The position numbers and the translations under genes are program-made. 64,000 nucleotides of DNA from Acidihalobacter_A sp037381185 (GTDB lineage: Bacteria; Pseudomonadota; Gammaproteobacteria; DSM-5130; Acidihalobacteraceae), in the NCBI RefSeq assembly GCF_037381185.1, contig NZ_JARRQY010000031.1, forward strand, positions 24,773-88,772, in the 5' to 3' direction. Positions 1-9,219 of the stretch are shown one piece after another. Position 1 is the stretch's first letter. The number at the start of each line of letters is the position of its first letter. The notes under the pieces were generated by a model. That model did no database searches, was not told where the DNA came from, and saw nothing but the letters and a program-made list of their open reading frames with translations.

Positions 1-2042
1 TTTTCCGGGCGGCACATACCATTAAGGGCTCGGCCGGTCTGTTCGGTCTGGATCACGTGGTCAAGTTCACGCACGCTGCAGAAAGCGTGCTGGACCGAGT
101 GCGCGGCGGTGCTCTGTCGATAGATGGGGAACTGGCCGCACTGTTGCTCGAGAGCTGCGACCACATCGGCGTTCTGGTCGATCAGGTGGCCGAAGGTAGC
201 GAGGCCGATGCATCCGTACAGGAGCTGGGCGACGTCCTGGCCCAGCGGCTCGGCGGCTATATGGGGGACTCCCCGGCGGACCTGCCGGACGACGTCACGT
301 CCGGGCCGGCGAACGCGCCGGCAGGCACGTCCGGCGGTGGAGTGATCGCCGGACATTGGCATATTTCCCTGCGTTTCAGTCCGGATGCGATCCGCAACGG
401 CATGGATCCCGCATCGTTCCTTCGCTACCTGTCCGGTCTGGGGCGAATCGTCCGTATCGTCACCCTGACCGATCGTATTCCGGCTGCCGAGGAGATGGAT
501 CCTGAATGCTGCTATCTCGGTTTCGAGATCGCTTTCGAAAGTCAGGAGGACCAGGACGAGATCGAAAGCGTTTTCGAGTTCGTGCGCGAGGATTGCGTTC
601 TACACATTCTGCCTCCGCACAGCAGTGTCGACGAGTATGCGGCTCTGCTCGGCGAATTGCCCGAGGAGGCAGCGCAGATCGGCGAGGTTCTGGTGCGTTG
701 CGGCACGCTCACGCCTGCAGAGTTGGAGGGTGTGTTAGCCGCGGGTGCCGATGAAGAGCCGCTCCCGCCTTCGGCCGTCGACTTGCCGCCTGCTGCTGCG
801 GTGCCGGCAAGCACCGCAGCGACGAGGTCGCAGTCGGGGGGGCGGGGTCGCGCCGGCGAAGCCGGCTTCATACGCGTCGATGCGGGCAAGCTCGACCAAC
901 TGATCAATCTGGTCGGCGAACTCATCATAGCGGCTGCCGGCGCCAATCTGTCGGCCAAGAACTCCGGCGTGACGGAAATGATCGAGGACACTGCGAATGT
1001 CTCCCTCCTGGTGGAGGAGGTTCGCGATTCCGCGCTCAATTTGCGCATGGTGCAGATCGGAGCCACCTTCAGCCGCTTCAACCGAGTGGTGCGCGACGTC
1101 AGCAAGGAACTCGGCAAGGACATCCGCCTGCAGATCAGCGGCGCCGAAACCGAGTTGGACAAGACCGTGGTGGAAAAGATCGGCGATCCGCTGACCCACC
1201 TGGTGCGAAATTCGATGGATCACGGCATCGAGGCGGCCGAGACGCGTATCGCCAGGGGCAAGCCGGCCCATGGAACGATGAGCCTTCACGCCTATCACGA
1301 ATCCGGAAGCATCGTTATCGAGGTCGCCGACGACGGCGGTGGGCTCGACCGCGACAGGATACTGCAGAAGGCCATTGAACGGGGCCTGGTCAAGCCGGAT
1401 CAACAGCTCAGCGACAACGAGATCTACAACCTCATCTTCGAGCCCGGTTTTTCTACCGCCGATGCGGTCAGCAACCTGTCCGGACGCGGGGTCGGGATGG
1501 ACGTGGTGCGGCGCAACATCCAGGCCCTGCGTGGCAGTGTCGACCTGGAAAGTGTGCCGGGCTGTGGCACCACGGTACGGGTACGTCTTCCTCTCACTCT
1601 GGCGATCATCGACGGATTCCAGGTTGGCGTCGGCGACTGGGCCTACGTCGTGCCTCTCGAGATGGTGGTCGAGTGTCTGGAACTCACCAAACAGGAGCAG
1701 GAGTCGGCCTCCGGCAACTGCATCAATCTGCGCGGTGAGGTGCTGCCTTATGTGCGTCTGCGCGATCAGTTCGCGGTCTCCGGCGGACCGGGTCAGCGCG
1801 AAAGCATCGTGGTCGTCAGTTACGCCGGGACGAAGGTGGGGCTTGTGGTCGATCGTCTGATCGGTGAATCCCAGGTCGTCATCAAACCGCTCGGCAAGTT
1901 GTTCGACAGAGTTCGCGGTATCGGTGGGTTTTCCATCCTGGGTAGTGGCGAAGTGGCGTTGATCATGGACGTGGGCGGACTTGTCCGCCAGTTAACCGGT
2001 GGCGGAGTGGAAGCTCCGGGGCAGCTCACTGCGGTGGGTTGA
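1..2042 (+). CDS. cheA: Chemotaxis histidine kinase CheA (5' end outside window)
   Basis: The frame is open from the first bases, so the gene starts upstream. It autophosphorylates in response to receptors and passes phosphate to CheY and CheB. The Hpt phosphorylation motif (HTIKGSAG, His codon at 15-17) lies at the window edge. It is followed by a P2-like region, a dimerisation helix pair, and a kinase domain with an N-box (HLVRNSMDHGIE), a G1 box (DDGGGLDRDR) and a G2 box (SGRGVGMDVV). The protein ends in a CheW-like regulatory domain. The stop at 2040-2042 is followed by a chemoreceptor gene in the same direction. Identification is firm; only the N-terminal part is missing. Confidence 0.95.
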   Translation, partial: FRAAHTIKGSAGLFGLDHVVKFTHAAESVLDRVRGGALSIDGELAALLLESCDHIGVLVDQVAEGSEADASVQELGDVLAQRLGGYMGDSPADLPDDVTSGPANAPAGTSGGGVIAGHWHISLRFSPDAIRNGMDPASFLRYLSGLGRIVRIVTLTDRIPAAEEMDPECCYLGFEIAFESQEDQDEIESVFEFVREDCVLHILPPHSSVDEYAALLGELPEEAAQIGEVLVRCGTLTPAELEGVLAAGADEEPLPPSAVDLPPAAAVPASTAATRSQSGGRGRAGEAGFIRVDAGKLDQLINLVGELIIAAAGANLSAKNSGVTEMIEDTANVSLLVEEVRDSALNLRMVQIGATFSRFNRVVRDVSKELGKDIRLQISGAETELDKTVVEKIGDPLTHLVRNSMDHGIEAAETRIARGKPAHGTMSLHAYHESGSIVIEVADDGGGLDRDRILQKAIERGLVKPDQQLSDNEIYNLIFEPGFSTADAVSNLSGRGVGMDVVRRNIQALRGSVDLESVPGCGTTVRVRLPLTLAIIDGFQVGVGDWAYVVPLEMVVECLELTKQEQESASGNCINLRGEVLPYVRLRDQFAVSGGPGQRESIVVVSYAGTKVGLVVDRLIGESQVVIKPLGKLFDRVRGIGGFSILGSGEVALIMDVGGLVRQLTGGGVEAPGQLTAVG

Positions 2043-2109
2043 ATGGGTCGCGGCCGGTAACGGCCGGAAATCTTTCAGTAAGTGGTATCCAACAAAGGAA
2101 GTGACGGAA

Positions 2110-4278
2110 ATGACAGTCGCAAAACGTTTGTATCTACTGGTTTTCGTGGCCGTGGCTGGTTTGCTGACCGTGGCCGTAATCAATCTGAACCAGATGGGCA
2201 GGGTCTACGACGAGGCCAGTTATGCCAATTCCAAAACGGTTCCATCAATCGTGCTGCTGGATAAGGTCCTGGTAGAGTTCGGCCAATTGAGAGTGAAGCT
2301 CTATAGGCATATCACCACTAGCGACAGCTCAAAAATGGTAGAGATCGAAGCGTCGATCAAGCAGTCGCGCGCAGCGCTTGAAAATTCACTCAAGCAATAC
2401 TCCGGCATGCTCGGCAATGCGAAGGACAAGCAGATGCTGGAAGCGGATATGGCCGCTCTAACCGCTTATGAACGTGACTACGACAAGGTGCTCGAGTTGT
2501 CGAAAGCCAATATGAACGTTCAGGCGCGCAATCTCGCGAATCACGCGGCCGAGACTTCCGCCAAAAAACTCGACGAAGCGCTGCAAGCACATATGGCATA
2601 CAACGTCAAGTTTGCGAAGGAAAGTGCCGTGAAGGCTGAAGCCGTCAAGCAGCGGGCCATTTTCATGTCGCTGGCGATCGGAGTGATTCTGATTGCGATC
2701 ATGGTGATCATGGGCGTGCTCCTGGTACGCAGCCTCGTCCGTCAATTGGGCGGTGAACCGCAGCTCGCGGCCGATGTTGCCGGCCGAATTGCGGTTGGTG
2801 ACCTGTCGACCAAAATTGATCTCAAAGCCGGCGACAGCACAAGTCTGATGGCCGCCATGCAAAGCATGAGTCAGACACTGCAGTCACTGATCGCAGAACT
2901 GAACCGCGTGTCGGAGGAGCACGAGAAGGGCGATATCGACGTCAGGATCGACTCGGACAAGTTCGAGGGCGCGTTCAAGACGATGGCCGATGGCGTGAAC
3001 AATATGGTGTTCGGCCACATCGCGGTCAAGAAGAAAGCTATGGCTTGCGTCAAGGGATTCGGCGAGGGTGATTTCGAAACGCCGTTGGAGCAGTTCCCGG
3101 GGAAGAAGGCCTTCATCAACGAAATCGTCGAGCAGGTGCGTGCAAATCTCAAGGCGCTGGCGTCCGACACGGATACGCTGATCCAAGCCGCTGCCGAAGG
3201 TCGGCTTGACGTTCGAGCCGATGCGAACAGGCACAAGGGCGACTTCCACAAGATCATCGTCGGTATCAACAAGACGCTGGACGACATCACCCTTCCTGTT
3301 AACGAGGCCATTTCCGTGTTGATGGAAATGGAAAAGGGTGATTTCAGCCGGGACGTCAAAGGCGACTACAAGGGACAGCTCAAGGAGCTGAAGGATACCG
3401 TCAATAACACCATCGCCAGGCTCGCCAAGGTGATCGGCGAAGTGCGGGGAGCAGCCGATTCACTGGCCTCGGCTTCAGAGCAGGTCAGCTCGACGGCGCA
3501 GGCCCTGTCGCAGGCATCGAGCGAGCAGGCCGCGTCCGTGGAGGAGACGACGGCATCGATAGAGCAAATGGGCGCGTCGGTCAACCAGAACACGGAAAAC
3601 GCCAAGGTCACGGAAGGTATCGCCGGAACGGCCGCGAATCAGGCCAACGAAGGTGGAACGGCGGTTAAGGAAACGGTCTCGGCGATGAATACCATTGCGG
3701 AGAAGATAGGCATCATCGACGACATCGCGTACCAGACCAATCTACTGGCGCTGAATGCGGCTATCGAAGCGGCGCGGGCGGGTGAACACGGCAAGGGTTT
3801 CGCCGTAGTGGCCGCTGAGGTGCGCAAATTGGCCGAACGCAGTCAGGTGGCGGCGCAGGAAATTGGGGAGGTTGCCAAGGGTAGTGTCGAACTGGCGGAA
3901 AAGGCCGGCGCGCTGCTGGATGAGATCGTACCCGGCATCAACAAGACAGCGGATCTCGTGCAGGAAATCACCGCGGCATCGCAGGAGCAGTCGGTAGGTG
4001 TTGGTCAAGTCAACACGGCGATGAATCAACTCAATCAGATCACGCAGCAGAATGCCAGCAGTTCGGAGGAATTGGCGGCGACTGCCGAGGAGATGAGCGG
4101 TCAGTCTGAACAGTTGCTGCAGTTGATGGGGTTCTTCACGGTGGTGGAGGATGGGGTATCCGCTCGGCATGCCGGAGACGCTGCCAACACGACCGCGAAG
4201 ATGCCCGCGTCGCAGCCGGTCAAGACGGTACGCACCGCCTCGAATCTGGCCATCGATGATGAGTTCGTCAGCTTCTGA
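2110..4278 (+). CDS. Methyl-accepting chemotaxis protein with stacked HAMP domains
   Basis: Transmembrane chemoreceptor of 722 residues. I start it at ATG 2110, after an AAGGAAG ribosome site; an upstream in-frame ATG at 1999 would overlap cheA. A first membrane helix lies at residues 7-27. A periplasmic four-helix-bundle-like region follows, then a second helix near 185-210. Between there and about residue 460 I see five HAMP-like repeats, each with a GDL/GDI/GDF/GRL signature, so this is a poly-HAMP receptor. The signalling hairpin is unmistakable (DDIAYQTNLLALNAAIEA, then GFAVVAAEVRKLAERS). No C-terminal NWETF-type CheR/CheB tether is present. The ligand is unknown. Confidence 0.93.
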   Translation: MTVAKRLYLLVFVAVAGLLTVAVINLNQMGRVYDEASYANSKTVPSIVLLDKVLVEFGQLRVKLYRHITTSDSSKMVEIEASIKQSRAALENSLKQYSGMLGNAKDKQMLEADMAALTAYERDYDKVLELSKANMNVQARNLANHAAETSAKKLDEALQAHMAYNVKFAKESAVKAEAVKQRAIFMSLAIGVILIAIMVIMGVLLVRSLVRQLGGEPQLAADVAGRIAVGDLSTKIDLKAGDSTSLMAAMQSMSQTLQSLIAELNRVSEEHEKGDIDVRIDSDKFEGAFKTMADGVNNMVFGHIAVKKKAMACVKGFGEGDFETPLEQFPGKKAFINEIVEQVRANLKALASDTDTLIQAAAEGRLDVRADANRHKGDFHKIIVGINKTLDDITLPVNEAISVLMEMEKGDFSRDVKGDYKGQLKELKDTVNNTIARLAKVIGEVRGAADSLASASEQVSSTAQALSQASSEQAASVEETTASIEQMGASVNQNTENAKVTEGIAGTAANQANEGGTAVKETVSAMNTIAEKIGIIDDIAYQTNLLALNAAIEAARAGEHGKGFAVVAAEVRKLAERSQVAAQEIGEVAKGSVELAEKAGALLDEIVPGINKTADLVQEITAASQEQSVGVGQVNTAMNQLNQITQQNASSSEELAATAEEMSGQSEQLLQLMGFFTVVEDGVSARHAGDAANTTAKMPASQPVKTVRTASNLAIDDEFVSF

Positions 4279-4288
4279 GGAATGCGAC

Positions 4289-4801
4289 ATGAATGCACTG
4301 ACTAATGCCGAAGCTGTCGGGGAGGCAGCCGCCGAAACCGAGGCGGATCAGTTACTGACCTTCATGCTGGCCGGAGAGGTGTATGCCATCGGGATTCTGA
4401 GGATCAAAGAGATCATCGAGTGCGGAATTCTGACCGAAGTGCCGATGATGCCTGACTTCATCCGTGGCGTGATCAATCTGCGCGGAACTGTGGTGCCTGT
4501 GGTGGATCTGGCGCTGCGCTTCGAGAAGCCGGCGACGAAGGTCGGGCGCCGAACCTGCATCGTGATTGTCGAAGTCGCCAACGGTCAGGATACCGAAGTG
4601 ATCGGAGTGATGGTGGACGCCGTGAACGAGGTCCTGGAAATACCTTTGTCGGAGATCGAGGCGGCGCCGACGTTCGGAACCAGAATACGAACCGATTTTA
4701 TCCGGGGTATGGGCAAGGTTGCCGGTCGGTTCGTAATCCTGCTGGATATGGACCGAGTGCTTTCACTGCGCGATATCGCTGATTTTGCCGCAGCGTCGTG
4801 A
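4289..4801 (+). CDS. cheW: Chemotaxis coupling protein CheW
   Basis: Adaptor of 170 residues that links chemoreceptors to CheA. It is a single CheW domain: LTFMLAGEVYAIGI at the N-terminus, then IRGVINLRGTVVPVVDL, and a C-terminal IRGMGKVAGRFVILLD segment. The start at 4289 is preceded by GAGG at 4277-4280, 11 bases after the receptor stop. An earlier in-frame ATG at 4151 lies inside the receptor gene. The placement gives an mcp-cheW pair made for one signalling array. Confidence 0.95.
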   Translation: MNALTNAEAVGEAAAETEADQLLTFMLAGEVYAIGILRIKEIIECGILTEVPMMPDFIRGVINLRGTVVPVVDLALRFEKPATKVGRRTCIVIVEVANGQDTEVIGVMVDAVNEVLEIPLSEIEAAPTFGTRIRTDFIRGMGKVAGRFVILLDMDRVLSLRDIADFAAAS

Positions 4802-4823
4802 GGGCACGGCGGCATTGACTCAA

Positions 4824-4857
4824 CGGTGCGGGAGGCGAGTGTTAGCTTCCCGCACCG
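4824..4857 (+). terminator. Strong hairpin between cheW and cheR
   Basis: Inverted repeat with arms CGGTGCGGGAGGC and GCTTCCCGCACCG around an 8-base loop, with one G-T type mismatch. No T-run follows, so it may be a pause, a processing site or a factor-assisted terminator rather than a classic intrinsic terminator. It separates mcp-cheW from the cheR region. Confidence 0.45.
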
Positions 4858-4920
4858 AGCGTCGCACGGTGGATTTCAAAGCTTGGGGTTCGGTGCCCCA
4901 GCTATAAGAGGCTAATTGAA

Positions 4921-5600
4921 TTGGACATGAACGTCGCTCCTCTCGACGACCGTGAATTCAAGCAGTTTCAGACAATGATTCATCGGATTGCCGGCATCAG
5001 CTTGTCGGAACCGACGAGACATATTTTTTCCGCGAACCCGGGCACATGGACTTTCTTGCCGATCATGTGCTTCCCCAGCACGGCGAGCAACGTACGTTCC
5101 GGGTCTGGAGTGCCGCCAGTTCCTCCGGAGAAGAGTCTTACACCCTGGCAATGGTGTTGGCGGACAAGTTGGGAGAAGGGCGCTGGGAGGTGCTTGGTTC
5201 GGATATCAGTACCCGAGTGCTGGACAAGGCCAGACAGGCCCATTATGCGCTGGAACGGGTGGAAGGCATTCCAGGTCCGTATCTGAAGCGATTTTGTCTC
5301 AAGGGGACGGGCAGGCAAGAAGGCACTTTTCTGGTCAAGCCGGAGCTGTGCCGCCACGTATCGTTTCATCAGGTTAACTTGATCAAGCCTTTGCCGGCAC
5401 TGGGCCAGTTCGATGCGATCTTCCTGCGCAATGTAATGATTTATTTCGACATGGAGACGAAGCGGCGGGTGGTGCGCAGCCTTTTGCCGTTGCTTCGCGC
5501 GGGAGGTTATTTCTTCATCAGCCACTCGGAAACCCTGAACGGTGTCAACGACGAGTTGAAGATGGTCAGACCTTCTATCTATAGGAAGCCGGGTGTCTGA
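4921..5600 (+). pseudogene. cheR: Chemotaxis methyltransferase CheR, internally deleted and frameshifted
   Basis: CheR methylates receptor glutamates using S-adenosylmethionine. The first frame (TTG 4921 or ATG 4927) gives a normal CheR beginning, ending with HRIAGISL near 5004. The next frame then continues with VGTDETYFFREPGHMDFL and a full catalytic domain to 5600 (AASSSGEESYTLAM, FDAIFLRNVMIYFD). A normal CheR has about 50 residues between these two parts, in the N-terminal helical domain. They are missing here, and the frame changes at the join (about 4999-5010). A product started at ATG 5046 would lack the N-terminal domain and the FFRE region. Probably inactive, unless the join is an assembly error. 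Confidence 0.85.
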
Positions 5601-5790
5601 GCCGTGGGCTCCGAGTGACTCTTCATGCGGTTCTATGTCAACGGGGTGACAAGCGTGGTATGGCCGATAGGTGATTCTCGGATTTACAGCATGCGAATGT
5701 GCGGAGGCTGTTCTGAGAAAACAACAATATGTATTCCTCATGCTGGTATGGCGCGAGGTCTACATCCTATGGACAGGAGAAGAATTGGGC

Positions 5791-6276
5791 ATGAACAGAA
5801 TTCGTATTTCTAAACCTGCGGATCGAAGAGTGCCGGGGAATATGCGATGGATTCGAGGTGTAGCCGGAACGAACGGAAAGACCATGTCTACGGTAAACCA
5901 CCTTGAGGTCGAAGATAAGCGCACGAAGAATGCCGTTGAGTGGGTTCACTCAGAACGGTTTTCTGATTATGTGGCTCGCTACGATCCGGCATGCGGAAGA
6001 GTCTATGTCGACCTTGGACTGCTCAAGCTGTCAAAGCCAGATGCACCATTGATCGATAGCCGCCGGTGCGTTTATCCGGGAAGCGAGCAGTGGGGGCGTT
6101 ACGAACGTTGCATTCGCACGGTGTTCGATATCGGCGAAGACGCCAAATGCGAACCGGCTGGGAAACCTGACGGCGCTAGTGGGCGGTATACGCAGATCAG
6201 AGCGTTGGTCGAATGCGATGCCAATGGTTGCGGGACCGGTGTGCTGGCGGTGGGTCGTGACATCATTGATGTGTAA
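5791..6276 (+). CDS. Unrecognised protein in the chemotaxis block
   Basis: I do not recognise this 161-residue protein. ATG 5791 follows an AGGAGA-like ribosome site at about 5775. It is basic at the N-terminus and has no clear signal peptide or membrane helix. It contains several cysteines (including RRC, ERC, CEP and ECDANGCG), which could be structural. The stop overlaps the start of the next gene (ATGTGTAA), suggesting translational coupling to the EAL protein. It occupies the cheR-cheB interval where cheD often lies, but I see no CheD motifs. The 190 bases before it (5601-5790) hold no convincing gene. Confidence 0.55.
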   Translation: MNRIRISKPADRRVPGNMRWIRGVAGTNGKTMSTVNHLEVEDKRTKNAVEWVHSERFSDYVARYDPACGRVYVDLGLLKLSKPDAPLIDSRRCVYPGSEQWGRYERCIRTVFDIGEDAKCEPAGKPDGASGRYTQIRALVECDANGCGTGVLAVGRDIIDV

Positions 6277-8083
6277 ACGGCGGGAGTTGCTGGGAACTGC
6301 AAGGGCGGAGCTATCCGAACGGTTGACGGACGGCGCCGAATTGGCCGAGGTGCTGAACAAGACGGCTTCTGTCGTCGAATTGTCCTTTCCCAGCCTGTCC
6401 TGCCGGATCCTGATTCCCGACGAGTGGGGCAGCTTGACTCTGAGTGGGATAGGTTCCTGGCTGCCGCTCAGATGCCGTGCTGCGGACGAACAGTCTGGCT
6501 TCACGTTAATGGATATAGGGGGTGGCATCGGTGCCCAGCATATACAGGAGGTTTGCCTGGGTGGGACGGATTTTTCGCTCCACTCGGAAATCGGTAGCTT
6601 CCATGATGTGGTGCCCTGCAGGGTAGTCCCGGTGCTCGGTGGCGAGGGCGAGGTTGTCTGCGTTTTTGTCGTCAAGGGACCTGAAATGCCCGAGGCGGAG
6701 ATCGGCGCAGCGCCCGATGCAGAGGAGATCTACGAGTTGGTTCGAAATGTCGTCGACCGTTGTCGGGCCGTAGCTGGCGTCGGGCTTGAGTCTGCTAATG
6801 ATCCGCTACCCAGAATGTCTGATCGCGATGTTCTATCCCAAAATTTGGCATCGGTGCTTGACTGGGACTGTCCTCTGGTTCTGTTCATCGTTGCGCTAGA
6901 CAATCTCCATCAGGTCAGTGACTCGTTGGGACGCGGTGCGGCTGATCGCATTTTGAAGGATTCCGTGCGCCGTTTACGGTTGGCTATGGGGGAGACTGAA
7001 TTCCTTGCGCAGACAGGTAATGACGAACTCGTCGTGGCTCTACGGCATATAGGCGATCTGCCTTATGTAAAACGTATGGCTGAATGCATGCGTAGGGCTG
7101 TGTCCGGTTACTACGTGCTGGAAGGCGGTGGGCGATTATGGACATCGGTCAGCGTCGGCGTCGCGCTCTATCCAGATCATGGAGAAGAGGCAAGTGAGTT
7201 GTTGAGCTACGCCAATCAGGCTTTGATCGCCGCAAAGGGAGGCGGCTACAGCAGGGTGCGTGTTTTCGAACGGTCAATGCAGGAAAGTACGCTCATGCAT
7301 AGGCGTTTGGCCAAAGACTTAAGCGTGGCGTTGCGGGAAGGTCAACTGTCCTTACACTATCAGCCGATTTTCGATTATGTGCATGAAAAAATTTGTAAGG
7401 CCGAAGCGCTGCTGCGCTGGCGGCATCCACAGTTGGGTGAGGTATCGCCTGCGCTCTTCATCCCTATTGCGGAGGCGAACGGGCTCATCCATGAGATCGG
7501 TAACTGGGTGTTTCGGGAGGCTGCGCGCGTGGCGCTGGAATGGAACCGCAGAAGTGGGAGCGACGTCCCGCACCGTATCTGCATCAATCGCTCTCCGACT
7601 CAGTTTTTCGCCGAAGAAGATATCGAGCGTTGGAGCGAATGTCTGGCCGCGCAGCAGATTCCCGGAGAGTATCTGAGCGTCGAGATTACAGAGAGTTTGC
7701 TGCTGGACGATCGATATGGAGTGCACGAACAGTTACGCCAGATCCGTGCAATGGGCATGAAGGTAGCGTTGGACGATTTCGGTACAGGCTATTCTGCTCT
7801 GTCCTATCTCAAGAAATTCGAAATCGATTATCTCAAGATCGACCGTTCGTTCATTCGCGGCATTGTCAGTGATCCGAGAGTTTGGGTCATCGTCGAATCG
7901 ATCATCACGATGGCTCGGCGGTTGGGTATCAGACTCATTGCCGAAGGGGTCGAAACACGCGATCAGGCAATCTTGTTGTCGCAGGCCGGTTGCGATATGG
8001 CGCAGGGATATTTTTACGCTCGGCCGATGCCCGAAAGGGAATTTCTCGAATTCAGCAGCGTTTGGCCGAGACAAGGTCATTAA
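6269..8083 (+). CDS. Degenerate GGDEF / EAL cyclic-di-GMP phosphodiesterase
   Basis: Protein of 604 residues starting at ATG 6269, overlapping the previous stop; an in-frame ATG also exists at 6179. The N-terminal ~190 residues look GAF-like but were not assigned. The GGDEF domain is degenerate: the signature reads GNDEL, so cyclase activity is unlikely. The EAL domain (about residues 345-600) keeps EALLRW, the ITE glutamate, DDFGTGYSALSYL, LKIDRSFI and IAEGVET. It should therefore hydrolyse cyclic-di-GMP. One metal-site neighbourhood is slightly unusual (INRSPTQF in place of the more common NVSxxQF). Its place before cheB links second-messenger turnover to taxis. Confidence 0.9.
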   Translation: MCKRRELLGTARAELSERLTDGAELAEVLNKTASVVELSFPSLSCRILIPDEWGSLTLSGIGSWLPLRCRAADEQSGFTLMDIGGGIGAQHIQEVCLGGTDFSLHSEIGSFHDVVPCRVVPVLGGEGEVVCVFVVKGPEMPEAEIGAAPDAEEIYELVRNVVDRCRAVAGVGLESANDPLPRMSDRDVLSQNLASVLDWDCPLVLFIVALDNLHQVSDSLGRGAADRILKDSVRRLRLAMGETEFLAQTGNDELVVALRHIGDLPYVKRMAECMRRAVSGYYVLEGGGRLWTSVSVGVALYPDHGEEASELLSYANQALIAAKGGGYSRVRVFERSMQESTLMHRRLAKDLSVALREGQLSLHYQPIFDYVHEKICKAEALLRWRHPQLGEVSPALFIPIAEANGLIHEIGNWVFREAARVALEWNRRSGSDVPHRICINRSPTQFFAEEDIERWSECLAAQQIPGEYLSVEITESLLLDDRYGVHEQLRQIRAMGMKVALDDFGTGYSALSYLKKFEIDYLKIDRSFIRGIVSDPRVWVIVESIITMARRLGIRLIAEGVETRDQAILLSQAGCDMAQGYFYARPMPEREFLEFSSVWPRQGH

Positions 8084-8092
8084 GGAATCGCT

Positions 8093-9172
8093 ATGTCCAA
8101 AATCAAAGTTATGATTGTCGATGACTCTGCCGTGGTGCGGCAGGTTCTATCCGCCACGCTCGGCGGCGATGCCGGCATCGATGTCATCGGGGCGGCGGCG
8201 GACCCTCTGTTCGCCATGGAACGGATGGCCCGGCAGTGGCCGGACGTGATCGTCCTCGACGTGGAGATGCCGCGCATGGACGGCATCACCTTCCTGCGTA
8301 AAATCATGGCCGAGCATCCCACGCCGGTGGTGATTTGTTCCACCTTGACCGAAAAGGGCGCGGAAACCACGATGCAGGCGCTTGCCGCCGGTGCTGTCAG
8401 CATCGTCGCCAAACCCAAGATGGGGCTGAAACAGTATCTGCACGATGCCTCGGATGATCTTGTCAGCGCGGTCAAGGCCGCTGCCCGCGCCAATCATATG
8501 CGTCTGGCTGCGACAGCGACTGCTGCCCCCAAGGTGCCGGCCAAGCTATCGGCCGACGCGGTGTTGGCGGCGGGCGCCACCGCCATGGCCCAAACCACGG
8601 ATACCGTGGTGGCGATCGGCACCTCTACCGGTGGAACCCAGGCGCTGGAAGTCGTGCTGACGGCGTTGCCCCGGGTCTGTCCCGGTATCGTCGTGGTCCA
8701 GCACATGCCGGAGAAATTCACCGCGGCGTTCGCGAAACGCCTGGACGGTATATGTGAAATGGAAGTGCGCGAGGCCGCCAATGGAGACCGTGTGATTCCG
8801 GGGCGGGTTCTGATCGCGCCGGGCGGACGCCACATGCTGCTAAAGCGCAGCGGGGCCCAATACCGGGTCGATGTCGTCGACGGGCCGCCGGTCAGCCGGC
8901 ATCGTCCGTCGGTGGATGTGCTGTTTCGGTCCGTGTCCAAGGCGGCGGGCCGGAACGCACTCGGCATCATCATGACGGGGATGGGGGACGACGGTGCGCG
9001 CGGCCTCAAGGAGATGCATGAGGCCGGGGCGAAGACGCTGGCCGAAAGCGAACGTACCTGCGTGGTCTACGGCATGCCGAAAGAGGCGGTGAAACTCGGC
9101 GGGGTCGACCATTCTCTGCCGCTGTACGAAATCCCCGGAGCCATCATGCAGGGCACATCCTTCAAAGGATAA
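8093..9172 (+). CDS. cheB: Chemotaxis protein-glutamate methylesterase CheB
   Basis: Response regulator-methylesterase of 359 residues that demethylates or deamidates receptors and provides adaptation. The receiver domain has the DD pair (IVDDSAV), the phosphoacceptor aspartate in VLDVEMP, and the conserved lysine in VAKPK. After a linker, the catalytic domain carries all three triad residues: Ser in GTSTGG, His in VVQHMP, and Asp in TGMGDDGARG. The start at 8093 is 9 bases after the EAL gene. It appears intact, in contrast to its partner cheR. Confidence 0.95.
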   Translation: MSKIKVMIVDDSAVVRQVLSATLGGDAGIDVIGAAADPLFAMERMARQWPDVIVLDVEMPRMDGITFLRKIMAEHPTPVVICSTLTEKGAETTMQALAAGAVSIVAKPKMGLKQYLHDASDDLVSAVKAAARANHMRLAATATAAPKVPAKLSADAVLAAGATAMAQTTDTVVAIGTSTGGTQALEVVLTALPRVCPGIVVVQHMPEKFTAAFAKRLDGICEMEVREAANGDRVIPGRVLIAPGGRHMLLKRSGAQYRVDVVDGPPVSRHRPSVDVLFRSVSKAAGRNALGIIMTGMGDDGARGLKEMHEAGAKTLAESERTCVVYGMPKEAVKLGGVDHSLPLYEIPGAIMQGTSFKG

Positions 9173-9190
9173 GCGAAGGCTTGGCGAAAA

Positions 9191-9213
9191 GTCGCGGACG
9201 GTGGGTCCGCGAC
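9191..9213 (-). terminator. Intrinsic terminator of the Isp-hydrogenase operon
   Basis: Perfect 9-bp inverted repeat (GTCGCGGAC / GTCCGCGAC) around a 5-base loop. On the minus strand it is followed by TTTTC, which fits termination just past hynL. It lies between the convergent cheB and hynL genes and may also slow transcription from cheB. Confidence 0.75.
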
Positions 9214-9219
9214 ACGCGT

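Noticed and set aside
5046..5600. A separate short methyltransferase gene starting at ATG 5046
   Set aside because: Codons before 5046 in the same frame already encode CheR residues (DETYFFREPGH), so it is part of the damaged cheR.
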